A stretch of DNA of 64,000 nt, taken from Lactiplantibacillus mudanjiangensis. Its GTDB lineage: Bacteria > Bacillota > Bacilli > Lactobacillales > Lactobacillaceae. The DNA is taken from the NCBI RefSeq assembly GCF_005405385.1, contig NZ_BJDY01000002.1, positions 734,039 through 798,038 of the forward strand, given 5' to 3'. Of the stretch, positions 57,753 through 64,000 are shown in pieces (positions within the stretch are counted from its first letter, which is position 1; each line of letters opens with the position of its first letter). A program made the position numbers and the translations under genes. The notes below the pieces were generated by a model. It saw only the letters and a program-made list of their open reading frames with translations. It had not been told where the DNA came from and did no database searches.

Positions 57753-58841
57753 TCATCGTCGCCAAGCTAATTGTCGTGAGTTTACTCGCCAGCCATTTGG
57801 CACGGCTATTAGCACATGCTGCGTCACTAGTTCAGTTAATAAAGCTTGAATTAATCGCAACTGCAATTGCCGCGGTTTCATGATACAACTAGTCACTGCT
57901 AAACAAGGTTGTAACGTCTGCCAGCCAAGCTGAACCAACTGCTTTAACGATAAAATGGTATCCGCCAGTTGCCGTAATTGAAAGAAGACTTGCATATACC
58001 AATCTAGAAATGGCGTGGTTAATATTGGCCATTTAGCTGTCATTGGATAGACCCACCTGGGCAAAGTAGCTAAAGTGCCACCTTGTTGATAACAGCGCGT
58101 TTGTAAGGCTACTAATCGAGGTTGCTGGGTCAAACGACCGACGAGTAGTCGGCGTTTTTGTCGTTGAAATTGCTTAGGCACTAATTGAGGTCGCAACAGT
58201 ATGGGGTGATAGGCCAACAATTGCGCAACTGATTGATGCTGGCTGTGAAAGAATTGCCGTTGACTGGTAAGTGGATCACCGTCAAAACTCAATAAATTAA
58301 ATTTTAATTGTAGGGCTTGTTGGTGGGTCTCCCAGAAAACCAAATAGCATCCCCATTGTGTGCTTAGTTGTAAAAATTTCATGGCTTTAGATGTCGGCCG
58401 CAATCGTGGCTGTTGATACGGTGACCCCAGCAACCACAACACCCGATAACCATGATTATGATAACCTTGAGTTCGCGCTTTGAGCCGAGTCACCGACAAT
58501 GGTGAACATTGAAACTCTAAGGCTAACGGTGGCTGACCAGGTAGCTGTACCAAAACATCTGGCCGTTGATGTAGGGCTTTTAACGGCGCTTCCAGTTGGA
58601 CCTGATAACCACTAGCTTTAAACCACGCGGCTAATTGTTGCTTGCCTAGCAAGTGTTCAGCGGTTTCCCCTTCTGAAAAGGTTTGGCAACTATGGTGCGC
58701 TTGATGTGCAAAGTGGGCGGTTACCACGGTTCCCCGCTTTAATTGCACCGGTGCACGACATCCCGGACATTGATAGTGTTGCTGTCGTTTAGCTGTTGCC
58801 GCATCAATCAATCGCTGCTGATCATCTTGTGCCATTAACAT
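57753..58841 (-). CDS. coiA: Competence protein CoiA-like nuclease
   Basis: A 362-residue protein of the CoiA family, needed in streptococci and Bacillus to process incoming DNA during competence. An N-terminal zinc-ribbon-like segment (YQCPGCRAPVQLKRG, HFAHQ) is followed by a PD-(D/E)xK-type nuclease core (RPDVLVQLPGQPPLALEFQC). The Gln-rich C-terminal part varies between species. ATG 58841 is chosen because AAGGAGG lies 7 bases upstream. It sits between mecA and pepF, the usual order in lactobacilli. Natural competence itself is not shown. Confidence 0.9.
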   Translation of the reverse strand: MLMAQDDQQRLIDAATAKRQQHYQCPGCRAPVQLKRGTVVTAHFAHQAHHSCQTFSEGETAEHLLGKQQLAAWFKASGYQVQLEAPLKALHQRPDVLVQLPGQPPLALEFQCSPLSVTRLKARTQGYHNHGYRVLWLLGSPYQQPRLRPTSKAMKFLQLSTQWGCYLVFWETHQQALQLKFNLLSFDGDPLTSQRQFFHSQHQSVAQLLAYHPILLRPQLVPKQFQRQKRRLLVGRLTQQPRLVALQTRCYQQGGTLATLPRWVYPMTAKWPILTTPFLDWYMQVFFQLRQLADTILSLKQLVQLGWQTLQPCLAVTSCIMKPRQLQLRLIQALLTELVTQHVLIAVPNGWRVNSRQLAWRR

Positions 58842-58892
58842 GAGCACCCCTCCTTTTTACGCCAGCTCCGTAAATCGTCACTTAACGGCACT

Positions 58893-58926
58893 AAAAAAGT
58901 CGCGACCAAATGAATTGGTTACGACT
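58893..58926 (-). terminator. Terminator of mecA
   Basis: On the minus strand AGTCG..ACCAA pairs with TTGGT..CGACT (two-base interior mismatch) and is followed by six T. Confidence 0.82.
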
Positions 58927-58937
58927 TCTAGGTGAAG

Positions 58938-59672
58938 CTATTTAAAATAGTGTCGAACAGTTTCTAACGCTGCATTCGACATGACCTTTTCACCGTGCTC
59001 TAACAACACATCGGCAGTCACTTTAGTTTTATTGGCATACTCTAACGCCACAGCAACATCGTCTTGAATGCCACCAGCTGAAGACTGGTCGACAAAGAAA
59101 ACAAGTTCCAGATAATACTTATCACGATATTTGTATAAGTTAGATGCCAAACCGTCAGGCCGGAAAATTTGGGCTAACGCAATGACATCTTCAAAATTTG
59201 CAAACTGTAGCACAAATTCCTTTGTTGGTGTATCCGGATCTTCAATATAAGGATCCAAATCATTGGTATCCTTAGCCTGATTATGTTGTACCCCTTGGGC
59301 TTGATTAGTGCCATCAGTATCTGTTTGCATTAATTTACGTTTTAAATATTCAGAAACATCATCTTGCGAGCTATCACGATCATCATTATCCATTGCTGAT
59401 TGTGTGGCTTTTGAAATGGTGTCTTGTAAATTTTCACTATTTTTACTAATAAATAACTCCAAGCCATTTCGGTTCGGTAGAACTTGGAAAGTTACTGCAT
59501 CATTATCTTGAAATTGATGATCAACATCGACTTCTTCTAAGATACTATAAAAGAAACTTTCAATTTGCTTATGATTCCCTAGTAAATCCAATATGCGAAT
59601 ACCGCGTTCATTGAGATCATCGTTGCCGATTAGAACTCGAATCGTATCTTCATTGATTCGTTCCATCTCCAT
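58938..59672 (-). CDS. mecA: Adaptor protein MecA
   Basis: A 244-residue adaptor that targets proteins such as ComK/ComX or Spx to ClpC/ClpP. The N-terminal target-binding domain begins MEMERINEDTIRVLIGNDDL; a Ser/Asp/Gln-rich linker (about 90-145) joins it to the C-terminal ClpC-binding domain (FANFEDVIALAQIF, SNLYKYRDKYYLELVF). Start as expected for the family, with GGGGTGGA upstream. It has its own terminator, separating it from coiA. Confidence 0.95.
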   Translation of the reverse strand: MEMERINEDTIRVLIGNDDLNERGIRILDLLGNHKQIESFFYSILEEVDVDHQFQDNDAVTFQVLPNRNGLELFISKNSENLQDTISKATQSAMDNDDRDSSQDDVSEYLKRKLMQTDTDGTNQAQGVQHNQAKDTNDLDPYIEDPDTPTKEFVLQFANFEDVIALAQIFRPDGLASNLYKYRDKYYLELVFFVDQSSAGGIQDDVAVALEYANKTKVTADVLLEHGEKVMSNAALETVRHYFK

Positions 59673-59765
59673 TACAGATCCACCCCTTTCTAAGTGTCAA
59701 GGGCCATAATCACTATCACAATTCTAACTTATTTCAGCGCTTTGTAAAGTAATCTATCTGAAAAT

Positions 59766-59804
59766 TAAAAAATTGACTAATTAGATTGCCCAACTAGTCA
59801 ATTT
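59766..59804 (-). terminator. Terminator of spxA
   Basis: On the minus strand AAATTGACTA and TAGTCAATTT form a ten-bp stem followed by T, just after the spxA stop. Confidence 0.83.
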
Positions 59805-59808
59805 GTGG

Positions 59809-60207
59809 TTATAGATTTGCCAATTGTTGGGCCTTTAATAATTCTAACGTTCGAATCTGCCGCGGTAAGAACCGACGAATTTCATCTTCGTTATAGCCAA
59901 CTTGTAGGCGTTTGTCATCTAATAAAATCGGTCGCCGCAAGATACTTGGATCACGAGTGATTAAGCCATACAGCTGGTTAAGTGACAATTCATTAATATC
60001 TAATTTTAACCGCTGGAAAGCTTTAGAACGCGTCGAAATAATTTCTTCCGTCCCATCTTCCGTCATTTTTAAAATGCCTTTAATTTCCGCAATAGATAAC
60101 GGATCTGAAAAGATATTACGTTCAGTAAAATCAATCTCGTGGGTTTGGAGCCATAGTTTCGCCTTGCGACACGAGGTACAACTTGGTGAGGTATATAAAG
60201 TAACCAT
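59809..60207 (-). CDS. spxA: Redox-sensitive transcriptional regulator Spx
   Basis: A 132-residue ArsC-fold regulator that binds the alpha C-terminal domain of RNA polymerase and redirects transcription under disulfide stress. The redox switch is C10-T-S-C13 in [11 protein letters not shown], and [20 protein letters not shown] holds the polymerase-contacting region. GGAGG precedes the ATG. A strong promoter with a 55-base leader stands upstream. Its clustering with mecA and spxH, both linked to Spx proteolysis or Clp adaptors, is notable. Confidence 0.95.
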   Translation of the reverse strand: MVTLYTSPSCTSCRKAKLWLQTHEIDFTERNIFSDPLSIAEIKGILKMTEDGTEEIISTRSKAFQRLKLDINELSLNQLYGLITRDPSILRRPILLDDKRLQVGYNEDEIRRFLPRQIRTLELLKAQQLANL

Positions 60208-60256
60208 TGTTTTTCCTCCTTTTGCGCACTGACATCACCTGGTTAAGATAAGTTTT

Positions 60257-60285
60257 ATTATACCCCCTTAACAATTATTTGTGAA
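60257..60285 (-). promoter_or_regulatory. Promoter of spxA
   Basis: On the minus strand TTCACA (60280-60285), a 17-base spacer and a perfect TATAAT (60257-60262). One of the best sigma-A promoters in the window, about 50 bases before the start. Confidence 0.8.
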
Positions 60286-60452
60286 CCGATTTACGACAAA
60301 TTGTTTAAACTGAATGGGTTAGTTTTCTAGACACTATACTAGTATATGTATTATTTTGTAAAAAATTAAGCTAAAAACACTATTTTCCGTCTTTAATTCA
60401 ATGGTGTGCAATTTAGCGTTTGCTTATTGTTTTCATAAAACAGTCAGCGCAC

Positions 60453-60485
60453 AAAAAAAGACTAAGTCAGTCACCCTTAGTCTTC
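60453..60485 (-). terminator. Terminator of the MBL hydrolase gene
   Basis: AAGACTAAG and CTTAGTCTT form a perfect nine-bp stem followed on the minus strand by a T run. Confidence 0.88.
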
Positions 60486-60494
60486 TAAAACTCA

Positions 60495-61235
60495 TTAAAG
60501 TTCTAATTGTAAATACTTTTGTGCCACCACCACGTTAACGCCAGTACCAGCAGCAGCCTGTGCTTCCTGACGTAATTGTTCAAATTCAACATCCTGTGGA
60601 AGATGCGTTAACAGCAGTTGCTTAACGTGGGCTTTCTTCGCAATATTGCCAGATTGTGTGGATGTCATATGCCACATCTTGCCAGTCTTATCAGCACCAA
60701 AGTTAGTATCGGTCATCAACAATTGTGAACCAGTCGCAAATTCAGCCAGCTCCGGTATAACGGCAGTATCTGCTGAGAAAGTCAGTTGTTGTCCGGTTGA
60801 ACGTTCTACCAATTTCACGGCAAAGGCAGGTACTGGATGCTTGGTTTTTAAAAACGTCACGTCAAACGGCCCAATTTGCGTCACACCAGCTGGATCATAG
60901 GCTCGACCAACCGTTGCACCAGCCCAAGTAAGTGCCCCAAAGTTCAATGGGTCCTCTGTATGGCCATAGATGGGCAGAATTGGCGTTTTACGATCACCTT
61001 GACGTAATTGCCAGTAATATTGCAAAACGCCAACATCAGCCGTATGGTCGTGATGATAGTGTGTTAGTAAAACCGCATCTAGTTGCAATGGATCTAATAT
61101 TTCTTCCAGCGCATTCAGCGCCCCAGAACCACAGTCTAATAAAAGTTGATAGTTACCTGCTGTCACTAAATAAGCACTGGTACCTACCCCATCATAAGGA
61201 TAACCACCATAATAACCTAATACCGTTAATTTCAT
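60495..61235 (-). CDS. MBL-fold metallo-hydrolase (YhfI/RNase Z-like)
   Basis: A 246-residue metallo-beta-lactamase-fold enzyme. The metal motif HxHxDH appears as LLTHYHHDHTAD near residues 59-70; other ligands are in FLKTKHPVPAF and TFSADTAV. It resembles the YhfI/ComEC-like and tRNase Z-like small MBL proteins; substrate unknown. ATG 61235 is chosen because GGAAGGGA lies 10 bases upstream; an in-frame ATG at 61244 abuts it. Divergent from the HmoB-like gene. Confidence 0.88.
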   Translation of the reverse strand: MKLTVLGYYGGYPYDGVGTSAYLVTAGNYQLLLDCGSGALNALEEILDPLQLDAVLLTHYHHDHTADVGVLQYYWQLRQGDRKTPILPIYGHTEDPLNFGALTWAGATVGRAYDPAGVTQIGPFDVTFLKTKHPVPAFAVKLVERSTGQQLTFSADTAVIPELAEFATGSQLLMTDTNFGADKTGKMWHMTSTQSGNIAKKAHVKQLLLTHLPQDVEFEQLRQEAQAAAGTGVNVVVAQKYLQLEL

Positions 61236-61363
61236 TAAGATCATTCCCTTCCAATCTATTTTAACCTAACTATAAAAATAATTGAAACCGTTCACCATCT
61301 TGTTTTCATTTATTTTCGAAAACACGTATAATGATAATTGTAATAATTAAGGAGTGATATTTA

Positions 61364-61864
61364 ATGAGTGGAAAGATTTCAGCAACTTTTGGGACTCGCA
61401 AAATTTTAACCATGATTCAACAACAAAATGCCGATCGTGATTTATTATTGATGCAAGCCAATGCCACTGAAGATCGATACATGTTACTCGACCTCTCTGG
61501 TGAAAAAACAGTTTTCTCAAGTCCTGTCTCATATGATGTTTTAGTTTCTAAAGGCAGTGAAGACTGGCATGGTATGACTAGTTTTATTTTCATCGATCTA
61601 CCTATTGAAGAACAAAAGGTCTTTAATTCAAAATTTAGTGCTTTCCGGGCTGAATATGAAAAGCCTAATGGTCTTAAACACTTCTGGATTCTTCGTGAAG
61701 CTAAAAATGACGCTGCCTTCGTTATTGTAACGAACTGGCACAGTGATTCTGAGTACGCGGTTTGGTTACGTAGCGCCTCATTCAAGCCATTTGCCAAATA
61801 CTTATCGGCCGACTATGATTATCATGAAAGTCGTTATTCATTTGTTCGATCATTAAAATCATAA
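61364..61864 (+). CDS. HmoB-like antibiotic biosynthesis monooxygenase-fold protein
   Basis: A 166-residue protein with the layout and length of Bacillus HmoB (YhgC): an N-terminal part (ATFGTRKILTMIQQQNADRDLLLMQ) and a C-terminal ABM ferredoxin-like domain (PIEEQKVFNSKFSAFRAEYE, KHFWILREAKNDAAFVIVTNWHS, SASFKPF). HmoB degrades heme in Bacillus; whether the heme-binding residues are kept cannot be judged here. GGAGTGA lies about 6-8 bases before the ATG. Single gene with its own terminator. Confidence 0.75.
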   Translation: MSGKISATFGTRKILTMIQQQNADRDLLLMQANATEDRYMLLDLSGEKTVFSSPVSYDVLVSKGSEDWHGMTSFIFIDLPIEEQKVFNSKFSAFRAEYEKPNGLKHFWILREAKNDAAFVIVTNWHSDSEYAVWLRSASFKPFAKYLSADYDYHESRYSFVRSLKS

Positions 61865-61882
61865 TTCATCTACACCTTAAAG

Positions 61883-61922
61883 GAGACACTACTGATTTTC
61901 ATCGGTAGCGCCTCTTTTTTTA
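61883..61922 (+). terminator. Terminator of the HmoB-like gene
   Basis: GAGACACTACTGA pairs with TCGGTAGCGCCTC (two mismatches, one wobble), followed by eight T. Confidence 0.75.
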
Positions 61923-62112
61923 GTTAACATTACTTTTATGTCCTCCCAATCACATTCACCGGTGATATCACTTAAAACTAGTCATTTTAGTATGGCTACT
62001 ATTTCCATCACGCACTTGTCATGCCCTAAAACGTTGCACATGACCTTAACTGGGCGTCTGACCACCGACAATGCGAGTAAGAAGGAATTGAAAATCGTTT
62101 GATTAATGATAA
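61923..62112. other. Intergenic stretch without a supported gene
   Basis: 190 bases between the HmoB-like gene and the tRNA array terminator. A 54-codon plus-strand frame (61938-62102) has no ribosome-binding site and no recognisable product, so nothing is annotated here. Confidence 0.4.
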
Positions 62113-62152
62113 TAAAAAAGACGTCATTCAACTTAATGAATAACGCCTTTTT
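62113..62152 (-). terminator. Terminator of the tRNA array
   Basis: On the minus strand AGGCGTTATTCA pairs with TGAATGACGTCT (wobbles) and is followed by six T, just after the last tRNA-Asp. Confidence 0.88.
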
Positions 62153-62157
62153 AAAGA

Positions 62158-62232
62158 CGGTCCGTACGAGACTCGAACTCGTGATCTCCTGCGTGACAGG
62201 CAGGCGTCCTAAACCAACTAGACCAACGGACC
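62158..62232 (-). tRNA. tRNA-Asp (GTC), second copy
   Basis: Full cloverleaf; anticodon loop CTGTCAC; acceptor GGTCCGT/ACGGACC, discriminator G, no encoded CCA. Identical to the copy at 62772-62846. Last gene of the array. Confidence 0.95.
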
Positions 62233-62235
62233 AAA

Positions 62236-62309
<74 letters not shown>

Positions 62310-62318
62310 ATAATATAA

Positions 62319-62391
62319 TGACCCCTACGGGATTCGAACCCATGTTACTGCCGTGAAAGGGCAGTGTCTTAAACCACTTGACCAAGGGGTC
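62319..62391 (-). tRNA. tRNA-Glu (TTC)
   Basis: Anticodon loop CTTTCAC; acceptor GACCCCT/AGGGGTC with discriminator A. Confidence 0.95.
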
Positions 62392-62411
62392 ATATTTGTA
62401 AAATAGAACTA

Positions 62412-62499
62412 CGGAGAAGGAGGGATTCGAACCCTCGCACCGCTTGCGCGATCTATACCCTTAGCAGGGGCACCTCTTCAGCCACTTGAGTACTTCTCC
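62412..62499 (-). tRNA. tRNA-Ser (GCT)
   Basis: 88 nt with the long variable arm of serine tRNAs; anticodon loop CTGCTAA; acceptor GGAGAAG/CTTCTCC, discriminator G. Confidence 0.95.
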
Positions 62500-62501
62500 A
62501 A

Positions 62502-62575
62502 TGGGCCTAAATGGACTCGAACCATCGACCTCACGCTTATCAGGCGTGCGCTCTCACCAACTGAGCTATAGGCCC
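62502..62575 (-). tRNA. tRNA-Ile (GAT)
   Basis: Anticodon loop CTGATAA; acceptor GGGCCTA/TAGGCCC, discriminator A. Confidence 0.95.
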
Positions 62576-62581
62576 ATAAAA

Positions 62582-62652
62582 AGCGGGTAACGAGAATCGG
62601 ACTCGCGACAACAGCTTGGAAGGCTGTGGTTTTACCACTAAACTATACCCGC
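62582..62652 (-). tRNA. tRNA-Gly (TCC)
   Basis: Anticodon loop CTTCCAA; acceptor GCGGGTA/TACCCGC, discriminator T as usual for glycine. Confidence 0.95.
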
Positions 62653-62666
62653 AGGAACTAATGCTA

Positions 62667-62739
62667 TGGCGCGGGACAGAATCGAACTGCCGACACATGG
62701 AGCTTCAATCCATTGCTCTACCGACTGAGCTACCGAGCC
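62667..62739 (-). tRNA. tRNA-Phe (GAA) with a mismatched acceptor pair
   Basis: Anticodon loop TTGAAGC. Acceptor strands are GGCTCGG and CCGCGCC: position 4 (T) faces C at position 69, while the other six pairs are normal. A T instead of G at plus-strand 62671 would restore pairing. See findings. Confidence 0.9.
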
Positions 62740-62771
62740 ATTTTAGCCATACTTCTATTTAATTAATGTAA

Positions 62772-62846
62772 CGGTCCGTACGAGACTCGAACTCGTGATC
62801 TCCTGCGTGACAGGCAGGCGTCCTAAACCAACTAGACCAACGGACC
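62772..62846 (-). tRNA. tRNA-Asp (GTC), first copy
   Basis: Same gene sequence as at 62158-62232; anticodon loop CTGTCAC. Confidence 0.95.
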
Positions 62847-62852
62847 ATATAA

Positions 62853-62926
<74 letters not shown>

Positions 62927-62934
62927 ATAATATA

Positions 62935-63024
62935 AGGAGGATGAGAGATTCGAACTCTCGCGTGGTTTGACCCACCTGACGGTTTTCAAGACCGTTCCCT
63001 TCAGCCAGACTTGGGTAATCCTCC
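62935..63024 (-). tRNA. tRNA-Ser (TGA)
   Basis: Long variable arm; anticodon loop CTTGAAA; acceptor GGAGGAT/ATCCTCC. The base after the acceptor is T, unlike the G of the other serine tRNA here. Confidence 0.93.
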
Positions 63025-63063
63025 ATAAAATGTAACTAGGAACACGTCTACTATAATAGCAGA

Positions 63064-63137
63064 TGGACCTTGTAGGACTCGAACCTACGACCGGACGGTT
63101 ATGAGCCGTCTGCTCTAACCAACTGAGCTAAAGGTCC
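63064..63137 (-). tRNA. tRNA with CAT anticodon, probably tRNA-Ile2
   Basis: Starts GGACCTTTAGCTCAG, anticodon loop CTCATAA. It matches my recollection of the Bacillus isoleucine tRNA whose C34 becomes lysidine, and lies between Met and Ser as in trnB. It could otherwise be read as methionine. Confidence 0.85.
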
Positions 63138-63153
63138 AAGTTCTTTATTCCTA

Positions 63154-63227
63154 TCGCGGCAGGGGGAATCGAACCCTCGACCTCCCGGGTATGAACCGGA
63201 CGCTCTAGCCAGCTGAGCTACACCGCG
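63154..63227 (-). tRNA. tRNA-Met (CAT), elongator
   Basis: Loop TTCATAC with GCGGTGTAGCTCAGCTGG body typical of elongator methionine tRNA; acceptor CGCGGTG/TGCCGCG with two wobbles. Confidence 0.88.
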
Positions 63228-63257
63228 ATCTGTTAAATAACCAAATTGATTACTTAA

Positions 63258-63331
63258 TCGGGAAAACAGGATTCGAACCTGCGACCCCCTGGTCCCAAAC
63301 CAGGTGCTCTACCAAGCTGAGCTATTTCCCG
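63258..63331 (-). tRNA. tRNA-Pro (TGG)
   Basis: Anticodon loop TTTGGGA; acceptor CGGGAAA/TTTCCCG, discriminator A. Confidence 0.95.
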
Positions 63332-63336
63332 CTATA

Positions 63337-63410
63337 TGCACCCAGTAGGAGTCGAACCTACAACCTTCTGATTCGTAGTCAGACACTCTATCCAATTGCG
63401 CTATGGGTGC
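63337..63410 (-). tRNA. tRNA-Arg (ACG)
   Basis: Anticodon loop CTACGAA (A34 edited to inosine by TadA); acceptor GCACCCA/TGGGTGC. Confidence 0.95.
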
Positions 63411-63420
63411 TTCATAAAAG

Positions 63421-63506
63421 TGCCGAGGACCGGGATCGAACCGGTACGGTTATCACTAACCGCAGGATTTTAAGTCCTGTGCGTCTGCCAATTCCGCCAC
63501 CCCGGC
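63421..63506 (-). tRNA. tRNA-Leu (TAA)
   Basis: 86 nt with long variable arm; anticodon TAA in ACTTAAAAT; acceptor GCCGGGG/CCTCGGC, discriminator A. Confidence 0.95.
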
Positions 63507-63519
63507 AGCACTTGATGAA

Positions 63520-63591
63520 AGCGGAAGACGGGATTCGAACCCGCGACCCCCACCATGGCAAGGTGATGTTCTACCACTGAACTACTTCCGC
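63520..63591 (-). tRNA. tRNA-Gly (GCC)
   Basis: Anticodon loop TTGCCAT; acceptor GCGGAAG/CTTCCGC, discriminator T. Confidence 0.95.
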
Positions 63592-63606
63592 ATAATATTC
63601 AGTTAA

Positions 63607-63679
63607 TGCCGACTAGAGGATTCGAACCTCCGACCCCCTGTTTACAAGACAGATGCTCTGCCAGCTGAGCTAAGTCGGC
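63607..63679 (-). tRNA. tRNA-Thr (TGT)
   Basis: Anticodon loop CTTGTAA; acceptor GCCGACT/AGTCGGC, discriminator A. First gene after the internal promoter. Confidence 0.95.
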
Positions 63680-63708
63680 ATGACTTCACTGATTAACACA
63701 ACTATAAC

Positions 63709-63737
63709 ATCATATCATGACAAGTCATATAAATCAA
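63709..63737 (-). promoter_or_regulatory. Internal promoter of the tRNA array
   Basis: In the 91-base gap between tRNA-Lys and tRNA-Thr the minus strand has TTGATT (63732-63737), a 17-base spacer and TATGAT (63709-63714); a second TATAGT is at 63701-63706. The spacer contains the inverted repeat ATGAC/GTCAT. Confidence 0.6.
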
Positions 63738-63770
63738 TAACTAATTTAATTCTTTTTATTGGTGAACCAA

Positions 63771-63843
63771 TGAGCCGTGACAGGTTCGAACTGTCGACCC
63801 TCTGATTAAAAGTCAGATGCTCTACCAACTGAGCTAACGGCTC
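63771..63843 (-). tRNA. tRNA-Lys (TTT)
   Basis: Anticodon loop CTTTTAA; acceptor GAGCCGT/ACGGCTC, discriminator A. Confidence 0.95.
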
Positions 63844-63845
63844 AA

Positions 63846-63918
63846 TGGAGGATACAGGGCTCGAACCTGTGACCCTCTGCTTGTAAGGCAGACGCTCTCC
63901 CAACTGAGCTAATCCTCC
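63846..63918 (-). tRNA. tRNA-Val (TAC)
   Basis: Anticodon loop CTTACAA; acceptor GGAGGAT/ATCCTCC, discriminator A. First tRNA after the 5S gene. Confidence 0.95.
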
Positions 63919-63923
63919 ATGAT

Positions 63924-64000
63924 GCATGGCAACGTCCTACCCTCGCAGGGAGCGATCCCCCAACTACTCTCGGCGCTAAGAAGCTTGACTTCTGTGTTCG
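63924..64000 (-). rRNA. rrf: 5S ribosomal RNA (3' part; cut by right edge)
   Basis: The minus strand reads CGAACACAGAAGTCAAGCTT through TAGCGCCGAGAGTAGTTGGG to GGTAGGACGTTGCCATGC, the typical Lactobacillales 5S 3' half. The 5' part, and presumably 23S and 16S, lie outside the window. The 3' end is about 5 bases from tRNA-Val, so the tRNAs are part of an rrn operon. Confidence 0.95.

Noticed and set aside
61417..61797. 126-codon minus-strand frame opposite the HmoB-like gene
   Set aside because: The plus-strand frame has a ribosome-binding site, a terminator and a family match; the antisense frame has none.
61938..62102. 54-codon plus-strand frame between the HmoB-like gene and the tRNA array
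   Set aside because: No ribosome-binding site, no recognised domain, and it overlaps nothing conserved. Too weak to annotate.
63715..63927. 70-codon minus-strand frame over tRNA-Val and tRNA-Lys
   Set aside because: It is translated tRNA sequence.

Overview
The window looks like chromosomal DNA of a lactobacillus of the Lactiplantibacillus (L. plantarum) type. The evidence is gene content and order, not a database search: a full mraZ-rsmH-ftsL-pbp2B-mraY-murD-murG-divIB-ftsA-ftsZ-sepF-yggT-ylmH-divIVA cluster followed by a T-box-controlled ileS; rpoY-rnjA; a WxL/DUF916 cell-surface cluster; a DUF1831 gene (the family typified by L. plantarum lp2179); the spxA-mecA-coiA-pepF/spxH block; and a long 5S-linked tRNA array ordered much like the B. 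subtilis trnB array. I see no phage, insertion sequence with a transposase, CRISPR array or plasmid functions.

Layout. 1-6.1 kb: a partial membrane-anchored gene, rpoY-rnjA, a lipid kinase, a small coiled-coil protein and a LysM-NlpC/P60 cell-wall hydrolase. 6.1-11.1 kb: prs, then a histidine phosphatase-TPR-recD2 run. 11.2-14.5 kb: a compact WxL surface-protein operon. 14.7-16.8 kb: Ktr potassium uptake. 17.4-22.3 kb: cysteine desulfurase/DUF1831/mnmA (tRNA thiolation), mtnN, a small membrane protein and dapF. 22.7-39.9 kb: ileS with its T-box and the division and cell-wall (dcw) cluster, transcribed leftward. 40-48 kb: corA, a DUF4044 mini-protein, ftsK, trmL, an NAD(P)-binding protein, brnQ, rlmA and a zinc-independent S14. 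48.5-54.7 kb: an AI-2E family exporter, an orphan IIA-Gut protein, lactonase-cutC, and the relQ-nadK-rluD-type operon. 55-62 kb: spxH, pepF, coiA, mecA, spxA, an MBL hydrolase and an HmoB-like protein. 62.1-64 kb: nineteen tRNA genes downstream of a 5S rRNA cut by the right edge, all leftward.

The most unusual content is a family of five non-coding, GC-richer, strongly structured repeats (about 280-490 bp) in intergenic gaps at 3.3, 16.9-17.4, 22.4-22.7, 48.1-48.5 and 52.0-52.3 kb. Two copies are bounded by short terminal inverted repeats next to TA dinucleotides, like a MITE. The interior is a mosaic of two modules with nested hairpins whose arms vary in a compensating way between copies. 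Several copies abut or overlap the 3' ends of genes (dagK-type kinase, mnmA, AI-2E exporter). I do not recognise the family as a named repeat. Other points worth checking are two sets of MraZ-type boxes with an exact 10-bp period before mraZ, a Zur-like palindrome before the zinc-free S14 gene, and a tRNA-Phe gene with a broken acceptor base pair.
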